Positions 7,807 to 12,408 of a stretch of DNA of 12,408 bases are shown here, piece by piece. Both the position numbers and the translations under genes were made by a program. Source of the stretch: Bacteroidales bacterium (GTDB taxonomy: Bacteria > Bacteroidota > Bacteroidia > Bacteroidales > Paludibacteraceae); the NCBI GenBank assembly GCA_900769035.1, contig CAAGFD010000015.1, positions 1 to 12,408 on the forward strand, in the 5' to 3' direction. Under the pieces are notes generated by a model that was not told where the DNA came from, ran no database searches, and saw only the letters and a list, made by a program, of their open reading frames with translations. Each line of letters starts with the position of its first letter. Position 1 is the stretch's first letter.

Positions 7807-9874
7807 AACACCTTGGTTCTTAAAGAGTTATTTATCGTACACCTACGTTAGGGTATTTTTATATCTTGCTCTTGGTATCATTTGTGGAAATTATCTTAGT
7901 TCAGATTTTGTTTATTATGCATTATTCGGAATTGCGATTGTCGTAATTTTGTTAAATACTATAATATCCACTCTTTGTAAAAATCCTTTCAAAGAGTGGA
8001 TTTTTATTTTCTCATTTATCATCTTGATTTTTTCTTTAGGAGCTACATTGATGATAAGTAGAAATGATAATATACAAGTTAATGTTCCGTCAGAACACTC
8101 TTCGTATCTTATTAAGGTAACATCAATTCCTCATATAAAAAATAATTATTGCACTTTTGATGCCGTTGTAATTCATGCATTTGATTCTGTTTTTGCCGAT
8201 TTGCAAAATCATAAGGTGCTTTTAAAAGAAGTCGTTGATTCTCAATTTGTTATTCCAAAGATTGGTGATAGCTATATTATTAATACTTCTTTTTATCTTC
8301 CTAAAAATAATATAGCCTCTTTTTTTGATTATGGTGAATATTTAATAATTAATGGTTACTCTAAAATTGGATATATTTATGATGATATAATTCTGGAAAA
8401 TGAGACGGATTCGTATTCATTGTTTGAAAAGATTTTATTATTCCGAGATAAACTAATATCAACATTTAAATCATTAAATATCCATGATGAAGAATTATCA
8501 ATATTAAGTGCAATAACTTTAGGTGACAAAAGTTTGCTAAGTGACGATACAAAATCCAATTTTTCTGCCGCCGGTGTATCTCATATCTTAGTAGTAAGTG
8601 GAATGCATGTTGGTTTTATTTTTATGTTTATATCTTTGCTCTACAATAAGTTTTATAATCGCTTTTTTAGAGGGATTGTTACAGTTTCAGGAATTGTGAT
8701 TTTGTGGTTGTATGCATTACTTACAGGATTTGCTCCTTCTGTTATTCGCGCTTCATTAATGTTTTCTTTAATGCTGTTATTCAAATATTTGGGTAATAAA
8801 TATAGGGTAATTCATGCTCTGTTTTTTTCTGCTGTTATTTCTTTGTTGTGTAATCCTGCTTTACTATTTAATATAAGTTTCCAATTGAGTTATTTGGCAG
8901 TATTATCTATTGTTTTGTTTTATAAGAAATTATATCATTTCTTTATTGATAATATTCCTTCTTTTAAGGGTAGAAATAATATCTTTAGCGTTATTAGTGT
9001 TACTCTTGCAGCTCAAATACTTACATGCCCTATAGTAATGTATTCATTTCATCAATTTCCGCTTTTCTTTATTATAACAAATCTATTTGTTGTATTACTA
9101 GCACCGACTATATTTATAGGAGGATTTATTCTGCTCATTACTTCATTTATACCGTATGTATCTTCTTTATTTGCTTATGTTCTAAATTTATTATTGTCAT
9201 TTTTTTGTGTTATTATTGATAGAATATCTTCTTTAAAATATGCAGTGACTGATGTCTATATTACTTTTTTTGAGTGTATATTGTTGTATGTTTTAATATT
9301 GTTGATAATCAATTATTTATATTGTAGTAAACAATCTAAGATATACTCTTTGTATGGTGTATTTGCATCCATATTAATGTTTATTGGTATGATTACATAT
9401 AATACTTTAGATAGTCGGAATATGGATGTATTATATATTTCCAATAAAATGTCTTTAATGGTAAATGTCTTTAATGGTAATTCAAATTATCTTTATATTA
9501 ACGAGAATAATCATTATGTTAATTTGGATATATGGTTAAAATATAATGCTCCGGAACCTATAGTAATAAGTGATTCTTTATTGTGTAATAATATCTTTCT
9601 TTTTGATAATCAAAGCTATTGTATACTGAGAGATAATGTGTTTAGATATAAAACATTAGACGAAGGACCTTTGTTTGTTGATAATCTTATTATAGATAGA
9701 GGGGTGTATCCAACTCCTAAATTATTTGAAAAATTTATTTGTCCTAAAAATGTGATTTTGACAAATGGTGTTTATAAAGGGTATATTGATAAATATAAAG
9801 AGATATTTAATGAAAAAGGCATTTCTTATTATTCTATTGCTGAGAGCGGAGAATATTTTAAGATAAAAAAATAG
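7778..9874 (+). CDS. comEC: ComEC/Rec2-family DNA-uptake channel protein, metallo-beta-lactamase site absent
   Basis: Inner-membrane protein of the family that carries single-stranded DNA into the cytoplasm during natural transformation. The 698-residue product has about three N-terminal membrane helices (roughly 22-92) and a soluble DUF4131-like region (about 95-230). Next comes the competence domain, with the signature SHILVVSGMHVG at 268-279 and several more hydrophobic helices to about 545. The soluble C-terminal part aligns in outline with the ComEC metallo-beta-lactamase domain, but I see no HxHxDH metal motif. It is therefore the reduced type, as I recall is usual in Bacteroidales. The start at 7778 overlaps DUF4301 by 29 bases; there is no other in-frame ATG before the membrane region, and the start fits the family. 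Two oddities lie inside: a terminator-like hairpin at codons 63-75 and a 2 x 16-base tandem repeat near codon 558. The TAG stop is in the stem of the downstream terminator. Confidence 0.92.
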   Translation: MIFLENNIDKTPWFLKSYLSYTYVRVFLYLALGIICGNYLSSDFVYYALFGIAIVVILLNTIISTLCKNPFKEWIFIFSFIILIFSLGATLMISRNDNIQVNVPSEHSSYLIKVTSIPHIKNNYCTFDAVVIHAFDSVFADLQNHKVLLKEVVDSQFVIPKIGDSYIINTSFYLPKNNIASFFDYGEYLIINGYSKIGYIYDDIILENETDSYSLFEKILLFRDKLISTFKSLNIHDEELSILSAITLGDKSLLSDDTKSNFSAAGVSHILVVSGMHVGFIFMFISLLYNKFYNRFFRGIVTVSGIVILWLYALLTGFAPSVIRASLMFSLMLLFKYLGNKYRVIHALFFSAVISLLCNPALLFNISFQLSYLAVLSIVLFYKKLYHFFIDNIPSFKGRNNIFSVISVTLAAQILTCPIVMYSFHQFPLFFIITNLFVVLLAPTIFIGGFILLITSFIPYVSSLFAYVLNLLLSFFCVIIDRISSLKYAVTDVYITFFECILLYVLILLIINYLYCSKQSKIYSLYGVFASILMFIGMITYNTLDSRNMDVLYISNKMSLMVNVFNGNSNYLYINENNHYVNLDIWLKYNAPEPIVISDSLLCNNIFLFDNQSYCILRDNVFRYKTLDEGPLFVDNLIIDRGVYPTPKLFEKFICPKNVILTNGVYKGYIDKYKEIFNEKGISYYSIAESGEYFKIKK
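7966..8010 (+). terminator. Intrinsic terminator-like hairpin inside comEC
   Basis: A perfect 12-bp inverted repeat (7966-7977 with 7990-8001, arms ATCCACTCTTTG and CAAAGAGTGGAT) has a 12-base loop. It runs directly into TTTTTATTTT (8001-8010). It lies about 190 bases into comEC, over codons 63-75, and has a T-tract on the plus strand only. The form suits a terminator or attenuator that trims transcripts of the upstream genes before most of comEC is made. The loop is longer than usual for a strong terminator, so activity is uncertain. Confidence 0.5.
9449..9480 (+). repeat. Perfect 2 x 16-bp tandem repeat in comEC
   Basis: ATGTCTTTAATGGTAA occurs at 9449-9464 and again immediately at 9465-9480 with no mismatch. 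The unit length is not a multiple of three, so the first copy is read as MSLMV and the second, in another frame, as VFNGN. With one unit the frame runs into TAA at 9537-9539. With three units it stops at a TAA inside the third copy. The repeat lies at the beginning of the soluble C-terminal domain. Confidence 0.95.
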
Positions 9875-9903
9875 CCATAAACATAATTGTCTATGGCTAT
9901 TTT
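9868..9903. terminator. Bidirectional terminator between comEC and panB
   Basis: A perfect 12-bp stem pairs AAAATAGCCATA (9868-9879) with TATGGCTATTTT (9892-9903). After one mismatch, ACA/TGT (9881-9883 with 9888-9890) extends it over a TAAT loop. On the plus strand the stem ends in T residues. On the minus strand the A run at 9865-9870 reads as a U-tract. It lies between two convergent genes, and the comEC stop codon TAG (9872-9874) is inside its left arm, so it most likely ends both transcripts. Confidence 0.88.
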
Positions 9904-9919
9904 ATGATATTGATTTCTA

Positions 9920-10741
9920 TTAATATTGTTCCGAGTCGTTCGGAAAATCACAATGTTTAACGTCTGAAACATAATGAGATACGGCTTCGTTAATGATCAT
10001 GTTCAAATCGCAATATCTACGTAGAAATCTTGGAGAAAATCCTTTTGTCATTCCAAGCATATCATGAAGTACTAATACTTGACCATCAGTATATTTTCCT
10101 GCTCCTATACCTATGATAGGAATAGATACTATCTCTGCTACTTTTTTTGCCAATTGGGCAGGAATCTTTTCTAATACGATGGCAAAACATCCTGCTTCTT
10201 CTAATGCTTTTGCATCCGCAATAAGTTTTTCAGCTTCTAATTCAGATTTTGCTCTTACATTATATGTGCCGTATTTATTTATTGATTGAGGCATAAGTCC
10301 AAGATGTCCCATAATCGGAATACCTGCAGCTAAAATCTTTTTTATAGCATCAATTATTTCAACGCCTCCTTCTAATTTTAGAGCATCGGCATGGGTAATC
10401 TTCATCATTTGTATAGCATTCTTTACCGCTTCAACATCGCTAATTTGGTATGACCCGAATGGCATATCTACAACAACTAATGCTCTTTTTACTGCTTTTA
10501 CAACAGATTTGCCGTGGTATATCATCTGATCTAGTGAAATTGGTAGGGTAGTAACATTACCTGCTACGACATTTGATGCAGAATCTCCTACTAATATTAC
10601 ATCTACACCCGCCTCATCCACTATCGATGCCATTGTATAATCATATGCTGTTAACATACTTATTTTTTCTCCACGTTGTTTCATCTCAAGAAGACGATGT
10701 GTGGTTACTTTTCTGGCATCTTCAATACTATGTACAGACAT
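9920..10741 (-). CDS. panB: 3-methyl-2-oxobutanoate hydroxymethyltransferase
   Basis: First committed step of pantothenate (and so coenzyme A) synthesis: transfers a hydroxymethyl group from 5,10-methylenetetrahydrofolate to 2-oxoisovalerate to give ketopantoate, in the cytoplasm. The 273-residue protein is full length and shows the expected TIM-barrel landmarks: KISMLTAYDYT near the N-terminus; magnesium ligands Asp53 (VGDSASN), Asp92 (VVDMPFGSYQ) and Glu124 (LKLEGG); MGHLGLMPQS at 144-153; the general base Glu191 (VLEKIPAQLA); and IIGIGAG at 209-215. The C-terminal CDFPNDSEQY also fits Bacteroidales PanB. The ATG is 3 bases after the stop of the DUF349 gene, so the two are probably translated from one mRNA with coupling. 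No panC or panD is in the window. Transcription should end at the hairpin 17 bases beyond its stop. Nothing unusual is seen in the protein. Confidence 0.97.
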   Translation of the reverse strand: MSVHSIEDARKVTTHRLLEMKQRGEKISMLTAYDYTMASIVDEAGVDVILVGDSASNVVAGNVTTLPISLDQMIYHGKSVVKAVKRALVVVDMPFGSYQISDVEAVKNAIQMMKITHADALKLEGGVEIIDAIKKILAAGIPIMGHLGLMPQSINKYGTYNVRAKSELEAEKLIADAKALEEAGCFAIVLEKIPAQLAKKVAEIVSIPIIGIGAGKYTDGQVLVLHDMLGMTKGFSPRFLRRYCDLNMIINEAVSHYVSDVKHCDFPNDSEQY

Positions 10742-10744
10742 GTC

Positions 10745-12352
10745 TTATTCTTCTTTGTTTGAGTTGGATTCGTTTAAACTGTTAATCTGGTTTTGTAAAA
10801 CAGTTAATTCCTCTCTTAAATCTGCAATCTTTCGTTCCAATTCATTTATTATAGAATTGTTCTTACCACCTTTCATAAAGAACCCGATATTGTTTTCATA
10901 TGTAATGAGCTTTTGTTTTACAATATCATATTGATTCTTTAGTTTGTTAATATTACCTTCAAATGACATTTGAGCCGCTCTGCGTTTCATTCTGATTTTG
11001 CTAAATTGCTCATCTGTAATTTGTTTGTATTTTTTGTAAAGGTTTTCTCTTTCTTTATATGGTATTGTTTTAATTGATTGATATTGATCGCAGAGAAATT
11101 TTAATGCAGAGAAATCTTCATCATCATTACCTGTAAATTCAAAATTTTTAATCTTATCAATCAATTCTAATTTGCTTTTGAGATTTTCTTGTTCTACCTC
11201 AATTCTGTCTTTGTATGCTTCTGATTTTTTTTCAAAGAAGTAATCACATATCTCTCTAAATTGAGAATGCAGTGTATCGTTGATTTTTCTTGGAGCAGGA
11301 CCGGCTGCATTCCATTCTTTTTGTAACTCAATTAAAGCATTTGTAGTGGCATTCCAATCCGTGCTATTCTTCAGTTCTTTTGCCTTGTCTAAAATTGCTT
11401 GTTTGGTTTCTAAATTCCCTTGAAGAATACTTTTTTGTTCTTTTTGGAATATTTTTTTAGCTTCAAAGAATTTGTCACAAGCAGTCCTATAACGTTTAAA
11501 ATATTTATTTATAACCCTTGCTTCTACAGGATTATCGGTCTTCTTAAAGTATACGTTTGTGGCAATTACTTCTTCGGTTTTTTCATTCCATTCTTTGAAA
11601 GTTTTTAAAGTAGTAAAGTCTATTGACTCTACCAGCATACAAGCATTATTTCTTAACTCGGCATATTCTTTTTCTTTTTCTTTTAGCTCTTCGTAATATG
11701 CTTGATATTTTTGATTGATTTGAGAAGATAATTGACGGAACTCTTCCCAAATTTCATCTCTTAATGCCGGAGCTACAGATCCTGTTTCTTTCCACTCTGC
11801 ATGCAATTTTTGTAAGTCTTTTACAGCTGAAGTAATATCTTGTTCTAATAATTTTTTCGCTTTTTCGATAATTTCTTTTTTGAGAGCAAGATTCTTTTGG
11901 AAATCATATTCTCTCATGTCGAAATATGTTTTATTGAAACCTCTGAATGTGTCTAGAAGTTTATTGTACTTATTATTAACTTCTTGAACGTACTGTTCCG
12001 GAATGTCTCCAATGTTTTTCCATTCTCTAATCAATTCTTTACATTGAGGTACCGTTTTTGATAAGTCGTCTGAAGTCCCTAAATATTCTTCTAATTTATC
12101 AAGAATCTCTTTTTTCTTTAATAGGTTGGATTCTAAATCTTGAGTGTTCTGATTTTCTTTGGTTTCAGAATTCTCATTAGAGGTTTCTACGACATCTTCT
12201 GTGGTTGTTGCAGACTGTGCTTCAGTATTAGAGTTAATCGTCTCTTCTACCGGATTGACAGATGTTACGTTTTCTACAACATTCTCTTCATTGCTGTTAG
12301 GTGTAACAATCTTGTCATTAATTTCTAAGTTAGGAGTATTTTGTGCTTCCAT
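10745..12352 (-). CDS. DUF349 repeat protein with coiled-coil tail
   Basis: Function not established; a predicted cytoplasmic, highly charged, almost wholly helical protein of 535 residues. Residues 1-75 are a low-complexity, acidic, Asn/Thr/Glu-rich region that is probably disordered. Five helical repeats of the DUF349 type follow, each marked by an aromatic and a short turn: Trp111 (WKNIGDIP), Trp187 (WKETGSVA), Trp255 (WNEKTEE, degenerate), Trp347 (WNAAGPAP) and Tyr424 (QYQSIKTIP). These are spaced 68-92 residues apart. The end (about 465-530) is a likely coiled coil, INELERKIADLREELTVLQ being clearly heptad-like. There is no signal peptide or membrane segment. The ATG at 12350-12352 is chosen because it lies about 40 bases below a good promoter and opens the acidic region typical of related proteins. 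It is the first gene of a two-gene unit with panB. DUF349 proteins have been linked loosely to stress or RNA-related roles elsewhere; that is not shown here. Confidence 0.88.
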   Translation of the reverse strand: MEAQNTPNLEINDKIVTPNSNEENVVENVTSVNPVEETINSNTEAQSATTTEDVVETSNENSETKENQNTQDLESNLLKKKEILDKLEEYLGTSDDLSKTVPQCKELIREWKNIGDIPEQYVQEVNNKYNKLLDTFRGFNKTYFDMREYDFQKNLALKKEIIEKAKKLLEQDITSAVKDLQKLHAEWKETGSVAPALRDEIWEEFRQLSSQINQKYQAYYEELKEKEKEYAELRNNACMLVESIDFTTLKTFKEWNEKTEEVIATNVYFKKTDNPVEARVINKYFKRYRTACDKFFEAKKIFQKEQKSILQGNLETKQAILDKAKELKNSTDWNATTNALIELQKEWNAAGPAPRKINDTLHSQFREICDYFFEKKSEAYKDRIEVEQENLKSKLELIDKIKNFEFTGNDDEDFSALKFLCDQYQSIKTIPYKERENLYKKYKQITDEQFSKIRMKRRAAQMSFEGNINKLKNQYDIVKQKLITYENNIGFFMKGGKNNSIINELERKIADLREELTVLQNQINSLNESNSNKEE

Positions 12353-12400
12353 AATATATAGTGTTTAATCTCCAATTATGGAGTATGTTTTTTATCGCTA

Positions 12401-12408
12401 CAAATGTA
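12401..12408 (-). promoter_or_regulatory. -7 element of the promoter for the DUF349-panB unit
   Basis: Read on the minus strand, the last eight bases of the window are TACATTTG. This matches the Bacteroidetes -7 consensus TAnnTTTG and equals the element upstream of nrdJ. The expected -33 element would lie beyond the window edge and cannot be checked. A start about five bases downstream would give a leader of roughly 40 bases before the ATG at 12352. Confidence 0.6.

Noticed and set aside
11660..11690. Short tandem CTTTTT-like run in the DUF349 gene
   Set aside because: It encodes alternating Lys-Glu in a helical linker and has a 6-base period, so it does not shift the frame. It is ordinary low-complexity coding sequence.
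12370..12383. Short hairpin CTCCA / TGGAG with a 4-base loop in the leader of the DUF349 gene
   Set aside because: A 5-bp stem with no conserved motif or T-tract is too little to call a regulatory element.

Overview
The window looks like part of a low-GC Bacteroidetes chromosome, most likely order Bacteroidales. Four things point that way. Codon use is strongly A/T-biased. There are no clear Shine-Dalgarno sequences. Two copies of the Bacteroidetes-type -7 promoter element TACATTTG sit upstream of the two outermost genes. The gene families (adenosylcobalamin-dependent RNR with a zinc-ribbon tail, DPE2-like glucanotransferase, DUF4301, ComEC without a metallo-beta-lactamase active site, multi-repeat DUF349) are typical of that order. 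Species cannot be told from the sequence alone. No mobile element, CRISPR array, tRNA or rRNA was seen.

Left and centre, plus strand (334-9874): after an AT-rich leader with a good promoter comes nrdJ (class II ribonucleotide reductase). Four closely packed genes follow: a DPE2-type 4-alpha-glucanotransferase with two N-terminal starch-binding modules, a small secreted protein of unknown function, a DUF4301 protein that by motif reading resembles a UDP-sugar pyrophosphorylase-type nucleotidyltransferase, and comEC, which overlaps the DUF4301 gene by 29 bases. Gaps within this run are 16 bases or less.

Right, minus strand (9920-12352): a DUF349 protein with five repeat units and then panB, only 3 bases apart, read from a promoter at the very right edge. 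The two convergent groups are separated by 45 bases holding one hairpin that can end transcription from both sides; the comEC stop codon lies inside its stem.

All the genes belong to known families and look mainly like core metabolism and housekeeping. The unusual content is structural. Two strong intrinsic-terminator-like hairpins lie inside coding sequence near the 5' ends of the glucanotransferase and comEC genes. A perfect 2 x 16-base tandem repeat in comEC is read in two different frames and would switch the C-terminal domain off if a unit were lost or gained. The DUF4301 protein carries a readable nucleotidyltransferase motif set. I did not find a convincing undescribed multi-gene system.
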